Below are positions 45,438-54,364 of a stretch of 64,000 nt of DNA, piece by piece; within the stretch, counting starts at the first letter, position 1, and the number at the start of each line of letters is the position of its first letter. Both the position numbers and the translations under genes were made by a program. The stretch is taken from contig JAWKXO010000001.1 of the NCBI GenBank assembly GCA_041396985.1, positions 620,001 through 684,000 of the forward strand. The letters are read 5' to 3'. The notes below the pieces were generated by a model. That model made no database searches and was not told the DNA's origin. It worked only from the letters and a program-made list of their open reading frames with translations. The stretch is from Emcibacteraceae bacterium. Its GTDB lineage: Bacteria > Pseudomonadota > Alphaproteobacteria > Sphingomonadales > Emcibacteraceae.

Positions 45438-47120
45438 TTAGAAAAGTCCCTGCACAAATCCATTTTCATCAATTTCAATTGCCTCAGCCGCAGGCACACG
45501 CGGCAATCCCGGCATAGTCATGATTTCACCGCACACCACCAGCACAAATTCGGCCCCATTGGAAAGCCGGACCTCGCGGATCGGGATACCATAGCCTTTA
45601 GGCGCTCCTTTCAAAGACGGATCGGTCGAAAAACTATATTGCGTTTTGGCGATACAGATAGGCAAATGGCCAAAACCGTCTTTTTCCAGATCCTTTAACT
45701 GATTACGAATTTTCTGATCAGCAAAGACCTCATCCGCACGGTATATTTCCTTAGCAATAATTTCAATTTTGGTCATCAATCCATAATTATCAGGATAAAG
45801 CACCTGAAAGTTTGAATTGCCGCGCTCTATGGTATTAACCACCTCCTGTGCCAGTGCTGCACTGCCGGCACTGCCATTAGCCCAGTGGCTACTTTCTACG
45901 GCTTTTATCCCGACATTGGCACATGCCTCAACCACAGCAGCTATTTCCGCATCAGTATCAGTTGGAAAGCGGTTTATTCCGACGACACTGTCCACATGAT
46001 ATTTTTTAATATTCTCCGCGTGGCGTTCAAGGTTCTTAAGCCCTTTCATAACCGCATCAACATTTTCCTTTGCCAGATCATCTTTTCCGACACCGCCATG
46101 CATTTTAAGGGCGCGAACCGTTGCCACAAGAACAACAGCAGCCGGTTTAAGGCCAGCCTTGCGGCATTTGATATCAAAAAACTTTTCTGCCCCCAGATCA
46201 GCCCCAAACCCGGCTTCAGTAACCACATAATCTGCCATTTTTAGGGCCGCTTTGGTGGCCATAACCGTGTTACAGCCATGGGCAATATTGGCAAATGGGC
46301 CGCCATGAATGAAGGCGGGGTTATGTTCCAAAGTCTGAACCAGATTTGGCTGCAATGCATCTTTAAGCAGAACCGTCATCGGGCCATCGGCTTTAATATC
46401 ACGGGCATAGATTGTTTTTCTTTCCCGCGTCTGACCAATGGTGATTTGTCCGATCCGGCGACGAAGATCATCAAGACCACTTGCCAGGCAGAACGTTGCC
46501 ATGACTTCTGACGCCGGGGTGATGTCAAAACCCCCTTCACGTGGAAATCCGTTTGCCACACCGCCAAGGGATGTGGCTACCTGACGCAGTGAGCGATCAT
46601 TCATATCCAACACCCGCCGCCAGGTGATACGGCGATTATCCAGTTCAGTAGCGTTTCCCCAGTAATAATGATTATCGATCATTGCCGCCAAAAGGTTATT
46701 GGCGCTGGTGATTGCGTGAAAATCTCCGGTAAAATGGAGATTTATATCTTCCATAGGGATCACCTGCGCATAGCCACCCCCTGCCGCTCCTCCCTTCATT
46801 CCGAAGCATGGCCCGAGTGATGGCTCCCGAATACAGATCATTGCTTTTTTGCCAATCCGGTTTAGCCCGTCGCCCAGCCCAACAGTGGTAGTGGTTTTTC
46901 CTTCGCCTGCCGGTGTAGGGGTGATTGCTGTGACCAGTATAAGTTTACCGTCCGGTTTATCCTTAAGGCTTTCAATATAATCCAGACTTACTTTTGCCTT
47001 ATCATGACCATAACGGATAAGCTTTTCTGCCGGGATACCAATTTTTGCTGCGATCTGTTCTACTGGTTTTGCTGTGGCATCGCGAGCGATTTCAATATCG
47101 CTTTTATATTTCTGGCTCAT
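45438..47120 (-). CDS. fhs: Formate-tetrahydrofolate ligase
   Basis: 560 residues. P-loop-like ATP site TPTPAGEGKTTTTVGLGDGL, then REPSLGPCFGMKGGAAGGGYAQV and FTGDFHAITSANNLLAA, and LPICIAKTQYSFSTDPSLKG near the end. It activates formate with ATP onto tetrahydrofolate as 10-formyl-THF. This links to glyA in one-carbon flow. No folD beside it. An amidase gene is 14 bases upstream on the same strand. Confidence 0.96.
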   Translation of the reverse strand: MSQKYKSDIEIARDATAKPVEQIAAKIGIPAEKLIRYGHDKAKVSLDYIESLKDKPDGKLILVTAITPTPAGEGKTTTTVGLGDGLNRIGKKAMICIREPSLGPCFGMKGGAAGGGYAQVIPMEDINLHFTGDFHAITSANNLLAAMIDNHYYWGNATELDNRRITWRRVLDMNDRSLRQVATSLGGVANGFPREGGFDITPASEVMATFCLASGLDDLRRRIGQITIGQTRERKTIYARDIKADGPMTVLLKDALQPNLVQTLEHNPAFIHGGPFANIAHGCNTVMATKAALKMADYVVTEAGFGADLGAEKFFDIKCRKAGLKPAAVVLVATVRALKMHGGVGKDDLAKENVDAVMKGLKNLERHAENIKKYHVDSVVGINRFPTDTDAEIAAVVEACANVGIKAVESSHWANGSAGSAALAQEVVNTIERGNSNFQVLYPDNYGLMTKIEIIAKEIYRADEVFADQKIRNQLKDLEKDGFGHLPICIAKTQYSFSTDPSLKGAPKGYGIPIREVRLSNGAEFVLVVCGEIMTMPGLPRVPAAEAIEIDENGFVQGLF

Positions 47121-47134
47121 TTATTTACTCACAT

Positions 47135-48697
47135 TTATTTTTCATTATTCTTAAGTTCAGGAAAAAGGCTCGGTGGTTTTCTGTGCTTGGTCGCCTGTTC
47201 ATAAGAATAGGCAACTTCAAATATGACATCTTCACGAAATGGCCTTGCCAAAATCTGAAGCCCAGCCGGAAGGTTGCCATGTGAAAACCCCATAGGGATT
47301 GTTGCTGCGGGCAGACCGGTTGCCGGTGCAATTATCTGGCTGTTATCACCTTTATAATCTTCATCAGCGCGCTCAAGCTTGGCTGGCGGATTTGTCCAGG
47401 ATGGATAGATAACCACATCCACATCATATTTATCCATCGATTTTATAACGTCGGCTTTAAACGCATTTCTGCCCGGATGATTGGGGTATTCGAGGCAAGG
47501 CGGATTTTCATCTCTTGGATGGACATCAAGCGGACCGGACCCAAAATTCTCAAGCCCCCCTTTAACATAAGGCGAATATTGCCCGGTTTCCAATACTTCT
47601 ATAACATCTTTAATCGGGGCCTTATCCCCCAGTGATTTAAGATATTCATGCATATCGTAGCGAAAGCGGCGGCAAAAATTTGGCGCTTCCCGGTGTTCAG
47701 TGAGGTTCGTAATTTCAAATGGATCAACGATAATTGCTCCAGCCGCTTTTAAATCATCCACGGCTTTCATAAAAAGCGCCGTAATTTCCGGGTCTGCATC
47801 ATCTGTAAAGACTAGCGAACGAAGGACCCCTATCCGTTTTCCTTTAAGTCCATTTTTTTTAAGGAAGGCTGTGTAATCGGCTTTACGTTTTCCTTTGCCA
47901 AGTTCTGTCATGGCATCGTTAGGATCATAGCCTGCAACCACATTAAAAACTTGAGCGCCGTCTTTTACCGTTCTGGTCATTGGTCCGGCAATATCCCGGT
48001 CCCAGGCAAGTGGAATAACCCCATCACGGCTGGTCAGGCCAATGGTTGAGCGAATACCGAATAATGCCAGATGTGATGATGGTCCCCGGATGCTGTTACC
48101 GGTATCGCTTCCCATGCCGGCAACCCCAAAACTGGCCGCCGTGCCAGACGCCGTCCCGCCGCTAGACCCCGCGGGCACTCGCGTAAGATCATAAGCATTT
48201 GCCGTGGTCCCAAATGAGGAGCTTTTTGTTTGTCGTGGACTAAACGCCCATTCTGCCATATTGGTTTTGGCAAGAACGATGGCATCAGCCTCCCGTAATT
48301 TTCTTACCATGAACGCATCATCGGGCGGATAGTTATTCAATAGGGCAATTGAGCCCCCAGTTGTTGGCAGGTCGTGGGTATCATAATTATCTTTAATCAG
48401 CATGGGAGCGCAGTAAAGAGGGCCAAGCTTTTCACCATTTTTTATTTTTTTATCAATTTCATCCGCTTTTTCCAAAGCCTTTTGATTAATCACTGTGATG
48501 GCATTCAGCTTTGTCTGTTGATCATAGGATTTTATTCTATTCAGATAACCGGAGACAATATCGCGGCATGTTATTTCCCCTGATGACAGGGCCTGATGAA
48601 TATCATCAATTGTTGCTTCAACAAAGTGGAATTCCTTGGTATAGGCTGTCCCAAACCCACATACAAAAAACAATAAAGCAAGAAGTGACTTAATCAT
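47135..48697 (-). CDS. Exported amidase-signature family hydrolase
   Basis: 520 residues with an N-terminal signal peptide (MIKSLLALLFFVCGFGTAYT). Amidase signature: catalytic Lys in PMLIKDNYDTHD, the Ser-rich segment VPAGSSGGTASGTAAS and the Ser of GSDTGNSIRGPSS, forming the Ser-Ser-Lys triad. Unlike GatA, no other Gat genes are near and the protein is exported, so it probably cleaves amides or short peptides in the periplasm. It is transcribed toward fhs and divergent from a class V PLP gene. Confidence 0.86.
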   Translation of the reverse strand: MIKSLLALLFFVCGFGTAYTKEFHFVEATIDDIHQALSSGEITCRDIVSGYLNRIKSYDQQTKLNAITVINQKALEKADEIDKKIKNGEKLGPLYCAPMLIKDNYDTHDLPTTGGSIALLNNYPPDDAFMVRKLREADAIVLAKTNMAEWAFSPRQTKSSSFGTTANAYDLTRVPAGSSGGTASGTAASFGVAGMGSDTGNSIRGPSSHLALFGIRSTIGLTSRDGVIPLAWDRDIAGPMTRTVKDGAQVFNVVAGYDPNDAMTELGKGKRKADYTAFLKKNGLKGKRIGVLRSLVFTDDADPEITALFMKAVDDLKAAGAIIVDPFEITNLTEHREAPNFCRRFRYDMHEYLKSLGDKAPIKDVIEVLETGQYSPYVKGGLENFGSGPLDVHPRDENPPCLEYPNHPGRNAFKADVIKSMDKYDVDVVIYPSWTNPPAKLERADEDYKGDNSQIIAPATGLPAATIPMGFSHGNLPAGLQILARPFREDVIFEVAYSYEQATKHRKPPSLFPELKNNEK

Positions 48698-48805
48698 TTT
48701 AAATATCCCCTTTAAAATTTCTCGCTATGCTAACGTAATTATTTCAATTGAGAAAGCTGAAATTTTATGCTCTAGTGCCGTTCAATTTTCAGAGGAAATA
48801 ATCCG

Positions 48806-49987
48806 ATGACTTTAAATAAAGAAAAAATATTTGCGGATACGCCGGGTAAAAAAAATTTTATCCATCTGAATAATGCAGGGTCGTCCCTCATGCCCAGACC
48901 TGTACTTGATGCACAAATAGCCCATCTGAAACTGGAAGCTATTATCGGCGGCTATGAAGCAATGGCCGATAAAAAGGATCAGATAGATGAAGTATATAAG
49001 TCTGTCGCCAAGTTAATCAGTGCCAGCTCGGATGAAATTGCACTGGTTGAAAACGCCACTGTTGGATGGGCAATGGGATTTTATGCCATTGATTTTAAAC
49101 CCGGTGACAGAATACTGACCGTAGAAGCGGAATATGCCTCCAACTACCTTGCCTATCTTCATATGGCCAGATCAAAAGGTGTCATCATTGATGTTATTCC
49201 CAGTGATGAACATGGAGACCTAAAGCTGGATATGCTTGAGGCGATGATTGATGAAAAAGTAAAACTGATCTCCGCAACGCATGTCCCCACCAACAGCGGG
49301 CTCGTCAATAATATTTGTGCCCTCGGCAAAATTGCAAAAAAACATAATATTCTTTATCAGGTCGATGCCTGCCAGTCGGCCGGGCAGATGCCATTGGACG
49401 TCGAAGAGATAGGATGTGATTTACTCTCGGCCACCAGTCGAAAATATCTGCGCGGCCCCCGCGGTATAGGATTTTTATATGCCAGAAAATCAGTGATTGA
49501 AAAGCTCCACCCGCCAATCATTGATTTAAAAAGTGCCAAATGGCTAAGTGACCATGAATATGAACTTCGACATGACGCAAAAAGATTTGAAAATTGGGAA
49601 TTTAATTATGCAGCTGTTCTTGGTTTGGGTGTTGCCGTTGATTATGCCCTTGATATAGGTCTTGAAAATATCAGGCAGCGTAATAATGAACTGGCAGATT
49701 ATCTGCGTCATCGTTTAACTGAAATAAAAAATATCATTCCCCATACATTAAGCAAAAATCAATGTGCCATCGTTACATTCTGGGTTAAAAACCATAAGGC
49801 TGCCGATATTGTGAACGCCCTTAGAAAACATCACATAAACACCAGCGTTTCCGAACCTGGCAGTACATTGCTGGATGCAACCAAAAATCACTTACCAAAT
49901 CTGGTTAGGACATCCTTACACTATTACAATGACGAGGTTGAGATAGATAATTTTATTGAAATTTTGAAAAAGATAATAATCTCATAA
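48806..49987 (+). CDS. Class V aminotransferase-fold PLP enzyme
   Basis: 393 residues, no signal peptide, so cytosolic. PLP residues: HVPTNSGLVNNI, Asp in QVDACQSAGQM (~187) and Lys ~213 in TSRKYLRGPRG. Belongs to the SufS/isopenicillin-N-epimerase/kynureninase superfamily, possibly a lyase or desulfurase; no conserved Cys loop typical of SufS is obvious. It is a distant relative of the Tat-exported gene at 14454-15680. Good AGAGGAA ribosome site. It is divergent from the amidase, which may supply its substrate. Confidence 0.82.
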   Translation: MTLNKEKIFADTPGKKNFIHLNNAGSSLMPRPVLDAQIAHLKLEAIIGGYEAMADKKDQIDEVYKSVAKLISASSDEIALVENATVGWAMGFYAIDFKPGDRILTVEAEYASNYLAYLHMARSKGVIIDVIPSDEHGDLKLDMLEAMIDEKVKLISATHVPTNSGLVNNICALGKIAKKHNILYQVDACQSAGQMPLDVEEIGCDLLSATSRKYLRGPRGIGFLYARKSVIEKLHPPIIDLKSAKWLSDHEYELRHDAKRFENWEFNYAAVLGLGVAVDYALDIGLENIRQRNNELADYLRHRLTEIKNIIPHTLSKNQCAIVTFWVKNHKAADIVNALRKHHINTSVSEPGSTLLDATKNHLPNLVRTSLHYYNDEVEIDNFIEILKKIIIS

Positions 49988-50089
49988 CCAAATTGTCTTT
50001 TAACTGTAACAAACTCTTTGTAGACAAATTTGCTTTTTAATGAAATTAATGCTTTCATAGATTAATTAATTTTTTGGGGGAAAGATCAA

Positions 50090-50362
50090 ATGCATCTATT
50101 AAAATTTTTTATTAGTTTTTTATTTTTCTTAATAGTCTTCGGCTACTCATTTAGGGAAAGACAGATATCACATAATTTTGACGATCTTGATGACAGAGTG
50201 CTCTGCCAGAATTATCTTGATCATTATAATACACTTTATTCGGATAACCCGGAATCATTAACCAGTGGTCAGAAGCAATATCTAATTAATCTATCCTTCA
50301 CAATAAACAGCCGAGGAATAGATAAAGACTGGTGCGAGCGTCTTCTAAAATCTTCAGATTGA
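50090..50362 (+). CDS. Small exported or membrane-anchored orphan protein
   Basis: 90 residues with a strong GGGGGA ribosome site. Residues 4-20 are hydrophobic and Phe-rich (LLKFFISFLFFLIVFGY), a signal or anchor helix; the rest is polar with two Cys (~39 and ~83) that could form a disulfide, in DRVLCQNYLDHYN and KDWCERLLKS. No family recognised. Composition is AT-rich like its flanks. Confidence 0.55.
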   Translation: MHLLKFFISFLFFLIVFGYSFRERQISHNFDDLDDRVLCQNYLDHYNTLYSDNPESLTSGQKQYLINLSFTINSRGIDKDWCERLLKSSD

Positions 50363-50426
50363 TGTTTAAAAATAGATTGCGCTTCGGCAAAAATATCCAG
50401 AATAAGTCTGATTATAAACTATAATT

Positions 50427-50951
50427 CTAATACAGGCTGTCCAGACATTCCAAAGCTGCATCAACCACCCCACGATTAAATTTATGGGGACAAGAATCCA
50501 GTAGTAATTTGGTTACTTCTTCTTTCGAAGCAGCCGTACGATAGGTTCTTTTACTGGTAACAGCCGATATCACATCGGCAACCCCGATAATTTGACCTTC
50601 GAACGATATCTGGTTTCCTTTTAATCCTTTTGGATAACCACTGCCATCCAGTCTTTCGTGATGCTCTGCAACAATCCTTATTATTTCCGGAGAAACTTCT
50701 GCATATTTTAATAGCTGAACACCGACATCAACATGGGTTTTTACCAGTGAAAATTCTTCATTTGTTAATTTTGTAGGTTTTGAAAGAATGGAACTGGGTA
50801 TTGCCTGCTTACCTATATCATGTAAAAAACCTGCCAATGTCAGATTCTCAAGCCTGTCATGATCGAGACCAAGCTTTGTCCCTATTTTTTGTACAATGTC
50901 GGCTACTTCTTCGATATGTGCTGCAGTATATGGATCATTCAAGCCAATCAT
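50427..50951 (-). CDS. HD-GYP domain protein with disrupted N-terminus
   Basis: 174 residues from the ATG at 50951, covering a full HD-GYP domain: DPYTAAHIEEV, AGFLHDIGKQAIP (HD), HVDVGVQLL, HHERLDGSGYPKGLKG (the HHExxDGxGYP motif) and GVADVISAVTSKRTYR. Such domains hydrolyse cyclic di-GMP. A short ORF upstream (50948-51034) with its own ribosome site encodes a helix MLEHAIEKADSF ... DHLIKSL that in other HD-GYP proteins runs into LALAMIGLNDPYT; here it is in the other frame. This looks like a one-base loss, or translational coupling of a short leader. Confidence 0.75.
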   Translation of the reverse strand: MIGLNDPYTAAHIEEVADIVQKIGTKLGLDHDRLENLTLAGFLHDIGKQAIPSSILSKPTKLTNEEFSLVKTHVDVGVQLLKYAEVSPEIIRIVAEHHERLDGSGYPKGLKGNQISFEGQIIGVADVISAVTSKRTYRTAASKEEVTKLLLDSCPHKFNRGVVDAALECLDSLY

Positions 50952-51034
50952 CGCCAATGCAAGCTTTTAATCAGATGATCTTTTAAATGATGAAATTCAA
51001 AAGAATCCGCTTTTTCAATAGCGTGTTCTAACAT
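50948..51034 (-). pseudogene. Short leader ORF, probable 5-prime end of the HD-GYP gene
   Basis: 28 codons starting ATG at 51034 with GGGGTGG upstream, ending TGA. It encodes a helix that fits the segment before the HD-GYP core, and overlaps that gene start by 4 bases (ATGA, 50948-50951) in another frame. Best read as the true N-terminus separated by a single-base deletion near GCTTGCATTGG, or as a coupled leader. Confidence 0.5.
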
Positions 51035-51344
51035 TTTGCCACCCCAACCTCATAACGAGGACAAATTCTACAATATAAGAATCATTTCTTAATATGTTAA
51101 AAAATATTAGGGTATCAGCCTTAAATAAGTATTAACAATAAAGGCCAGCCATTTGTCATTGAGGCGGATCAAAATGAATAAATAAATAACTTTAGATATT
51201 TGTTACTTAATGGTCCGGCAGTAGCAAGCAATTCAAAATCCTCCGGTTTGGTTGATTTTCTGAAAAGAATTTTTAACAGCCATATGACAGTCAATTTAAT
51301 TAAGACAGTGATATAAATAGTGCAAGTGAGATCAAAAGAAGAAA
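51035..51344. other. Intergenic stretch without a recognised gene
   Basis: About 310 AT-rich bases between the HD-GYP leader and tRNA-Glu. Short minus-strand readings with stop codons occur (one with a GGAGG upstream, ~20 codons ending IYSF-stop), but none has a usable length or a recognisable domain. No hairpin with a T-run or strong promoter is clear. Confidence 0.5.
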
Positions 51345-51419
51345 TGGTGACCCCTACGGGACTCGAACCCGTGTTTCAGCCGTGAAAGGGCCGCGTCCTA
51401 ACCGCTAGACGAAGGGGCC
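51345..51419 (-). tRNA. tRNA-Glu (anticodon TTC)
   Basis: Reading the minus strand: acceptor GGCCCCT pairs with AGGGGTC, followed by encoded ACCA; D-arm TCTAGCGGTTAGGA; anticodon stem GGCCC-TTTCACG-type loop with TTC anticodon; T-arm with GGGTTCGAGTCCC. These identify tRNA-Glu. CCA is encoded in the gene. It lies 101 bases from recJ. Confidence 0.95.
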
Positions 51420-51520
51420 GTCAAAGTCGGTGTGGGTGGTTTCTAACGTTTCCGGCGGCACGGGTCAATATCTTTTTTGATTTTAAAGTACGCTTTTTTG
51501 AAAAACCGCAGAATTAAACG

Positions 51521-53329
51521 CTAAATCGCTGCATCCTCAATGAAAATTTCGGCACTTATCTGACCATTCCAATGATTATTATGGATGGTGCCGGCAACTT
51601 TGATTTTTTTACCCCGTGACTCTATCAGCAACTGACCAAGCGGTTTATCGGCACAACGAAATGCCATTGCCTTAACGCTTTTTCCATCAGCCCCTTTAAG
51701 AGTGCATTTCACATGATCTTTTCCGACTATATCGACATAGCTTAAAAACACATCCGGGAAAGCAAAGCGGGGTCCGGCATTTCCCTGCCCATAGGGCCCG
51801 ATCCGGTCCAGCATATGGACAAGTTCTGAATTTACTGAGCCGAGACTTAAAACTCCGTCCAACTTTAAGGAAAGTGACGTCATGGCCTCATCGACTTTCG
51901 ACCCAAGCCTATGACATAAAAACTGTTCAAGTACTTCTATTTTTTCGCTTCTCATGGATAGTCCCGCTGCCATGGAATGTCCGCCCCCTGCGCTGAGTAT
52001 TTCAGCCTGTCTTGCTGCCGTAATGGCAGCCCCAATGTCAACACCCATGATAGACCTAGCTGATCCCTTTGCCTCACCATTTTCATCAATGGCAATGACA
52101 ATCGTCGGTCGATTAAAATGTTCTTTAAGACGGCCGGCAACGATGCCAATTACCCCAGGATGCCACCCAACATTTGCCGCAATAATTACAGGCGGCACCA
52201 GCCCCCCGACGCCGATTTTGTTTTGTACCTGCACCATGGCATCTTCAAGAACCATGGATTCAATTGCCTGGCGTTCTGCATTATAGATATTCAGCTCATG
52301 CGATATCCTTGCTGCTTCCAGTTCATCGTCTGTGCTGAGCAGTATGCTACCTGCTTCAGACCGACCAACACGGCCACCCGCATTGACCCGGGGACCAAGC
52401 AGGAAACCGGCATGATACGTCCCGGGCACTTCATTGATCCCTGCAATATCACTTAAGGCTTTAAGGCCGACATTGCGTCTCTCTGCCATAATTTTAAGCC
52501 CCTGAGAAACCAGAGCACGATTAAGCCCGACAAGTGGAACCACATCGCATATTGTCCCCAAGGCCACCAAATCAAGCCACTGAATAATGTTGGGTTCCGA
52601 TATCCCCTTCTCCTCATACCAGCCTCTGTTTCTGAGTTCCCGGTTTATACCGACGATCGTCAAAAAACTTACTCCGACAGCGGCCAGCTGGCCAAAACCT
52701 GGCTCTTCATCAAGTCGGTTTGGATTGATAATTGCCACTGCATCCGGCAATTTCGCTTCTGCCTGATGATGATCAACAACGATAACGTCAAGTCCTGCCT
52801 CGGTCGCTGTCTTTAAAGGGTCAAATGAAACAATACCGCAGTCAACGGTAATGACCAGCTTATGGCCAGCAGCTTTAAGTTCAAGCAGGGCTTTTTTGTT
52901 CGGACCATAGCCTTCACTCATCCGATCAGGGATATAGACGGTCGCATCATGCCCGATTGCTTTGAAGAAACGTTTAAAGAGAGCCGACGATGTCGCCCCA
53001 TCCACATCATAATCGCCAAATACGGCTATTTTCTCTTCGCTCATAATCGCATCGGCAATGCGTACGCAGCCCTTATCCATATCCTTGAATAGTGACGGAT
53101 CAGGCAATGTTTCCTTTAATGTAGGATTAAGAAAAATCTGTGCTTCATCAATATCAATGCCGCGGCCGGCGATGACACGGGCAACAATTTCCGGAAGATC
53201 ATGATTTTGCGAAATAGCCTGAATCACCCTGTGTTCGGCCGGTCGGGCTACCCAGGACCGGCCTGTTACAGAATTTTCCACGGCCAGAATATAATCTTTA
53301 TCGGCAGTGGAAAAGTTACTCTCGCTCAT
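51521..53329 (-). CDS. recJ: Single-stranded-DNA-specific exonuclease RecJ
   Basis: 602 residues. The DHH core has IAVFGDYDVDGATSSALFKRF (Asp residues), LVITVDCGIVSF and VIVVDHHQAEAKLPDA; the DHHA1 part carries GASRSIMG-like GSARSIMGVDIGAAI and GGGHSMAAG; an OB-type C-terminus ends the protein. It degrades single-stranded DNA 5-prime to 3-prime in recombination and repair. It directly follows glpX (3-base gap), a conserved hom-glpX-recJ order in alphaproteobacteria. Confidence 0.95.
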   Translation of the reverse strand: MSESNFSTADKDYILAVENSVTGRSWVARPAEHRVIQAISQNHDLPEIVARVIAGRGIDIDEAQIFLNPTLKETLPDPSLFKDMDKGCVRIADAIMSEEKIAVFGDYDVDGATSSALFKRFFKAIGHDATVYIPDRMSEGYGPNKKALLELKAAGHKLVITVDCGIVSFDPLKTATEAGLDVIVVDHHQAEAKLPDAVAIINPNRLDEEPGFGQLAAVGVSFLTIVGINRELRNRGWYEEKGISEPNIIQWLDLVALGTICDVVPLVGLNRALVSQGLKIMAERRNVGLKALSDIAGINEVPGTYHAGFLLGPRVNAGGRVGRSEAGSILLSTDDELEAARISHELNIYNAERQAIESMVLEDAMVQVQNKIGVGGLVPPVIIAANVGWHPGVIGIVAGRLKEHFNRPTIVIAIDENGEAKGSARSIMGVDIGAAITAARQAEILSAGGGHSMAAGLSMRSEKIEVLEQFLCHRLGSKVDEAMTSLSLKLDGVLSLGSVNSELVHMLDRIGPYGQGNAGPRFAFPDVFLSYVDIVGKDHVKCTLKGADGKSVKAMAFRCADKPLGQLLIESRGKKIKVAGTIHNNHWNGQISAEIFIEDAAI

Positions 53330-53332
53330 CTA

Positions 53333-54313
53333 TTATTTTGATAGTTTGACTGCGCGGTTATGAATAGTCCGGATATTACGCACCGTTTTTGATGCTGATC
53401 TCATCACCACTGTTTCCGTCGTGTATGCCTTTCCGTCCGGCGTACTATGAACACCGCGAAGCAGCGTTCCATCGGTAACACCGGTGGCCGCAAATATCAC
53501 ATCACCCGCTGCCATATCAACGGTACTGTATTTGCGGTCAAGATCATCAATTCCCCATTTCCGGGCGCGGTTACGCTCTTCTTCATTTCTGAATGTAAGT
53601 CTGCCCTGAATTTGTCCGCCTGTGCAGCGTAGTGCCGCCGCCGCCAGGACGCCCTCCGGTGCGCCGCCAGAGCCCATATAAATATCAACGGATGTGTCCG
53701 GATTGGTTGTATCAATTACGCCGGCGACATCACCGTCACCAATTAATTTTACGCGTGCCCCGGTAGCGCGGATTTTATCTATCAGTTCCGCGTGGCGTGG
53801 GCGATCAAGCACGCAGACAAGCATATCACTGACCAGACGTCCTTTTGCCCCTGCAACGGACTTAATATTTTCTTCAACACTATTATCAAGGTCTACTACG
53901 CCTTCCGGTAAACCCGGACCAACAGCTATCTTATCCATATAGACATCCGGTGCATTCAGAAGATTACCTTTTTCAGCAAGGGCAACGACTGCCAATGAGT
54001 TTTGCATGGCTTTTGCGGCAATTGTAGTTCCTTCAAGCGGGTCAAGAGCGATATCAATTTCCGGCCCTTCGCCTGTCCCCACTTCTTCACCGATATAAAG
54101 CATTGGGGCTTCGTCACGCTCCCCTTCACCAATAACGATCCGGCCTTTAATAGGCAATTCGTTTAGTTCATTTCTCATGGAATCAACGGCTGCAGCATCT
54201 GCTGCTTTTTCGTCCCCCATTCCGACAAGTTTTGCTGCGGCAATCGCCGCTGCCTCTGTGACACGTACGAGCTCTAGTACAAAAATACGATCTAAAGTCG
54301 ATTTAACAGCCAT
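53333..54313 (-). CDS. glpX: Class II fructose-1,6-bisphosphatase
   Basis: 326 residues. Metal-site blocks: RNELNELPIKGRIVIGEGERDEAPM, DIALDPLEGTTIAAKAM and IYMGSGGAPEGVLAAAAL. It dephosphorylates fructose 1,6-bisphosphate in gluconeogenesis. Located between hom (51-base gap) and recJ. Confidence 0.95.
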   Translation of the reverse strand: MAVKSTLDRIFVLELVRVTEAAAIAAAKLVGMGDEKAADAAAVDSMRNELNELPIKGRIVIGEGERDEAPMLYIGEEVGTGEGPEIDIALDPLEGTTIAAKAMQNSLAVVALAEKGNLLNAPDVYMDKIAVGPGLPEGVVDLDNSVEENIKSVAGAKGRLVSDMLVCVLDRPRHAELIDKIRATGARVKLIGDGDVAGVIDTTNPDTSVDIYMGSGGAPEGVLAAAALRCTGGQIQGRLTFRNEEERNRARKWGIDDLDRKYSTVDMAAGDVIFAATGVTDGTLLRGVHSTPDGKAYTTETVVMRSASKTVRNIRTIHNRAVKLSK

Positions 54314-54364
54314 AATTAATTCCTATTTCTTATTATTTAATACTATACCGAATATATCTTATAA

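Noticed and set aside
51170..51300. Possible remnant gene before tRNA-Glu
   Set aside because: Two short minus-strand readings with stops are visible, but no domain likeness supports a real relic.
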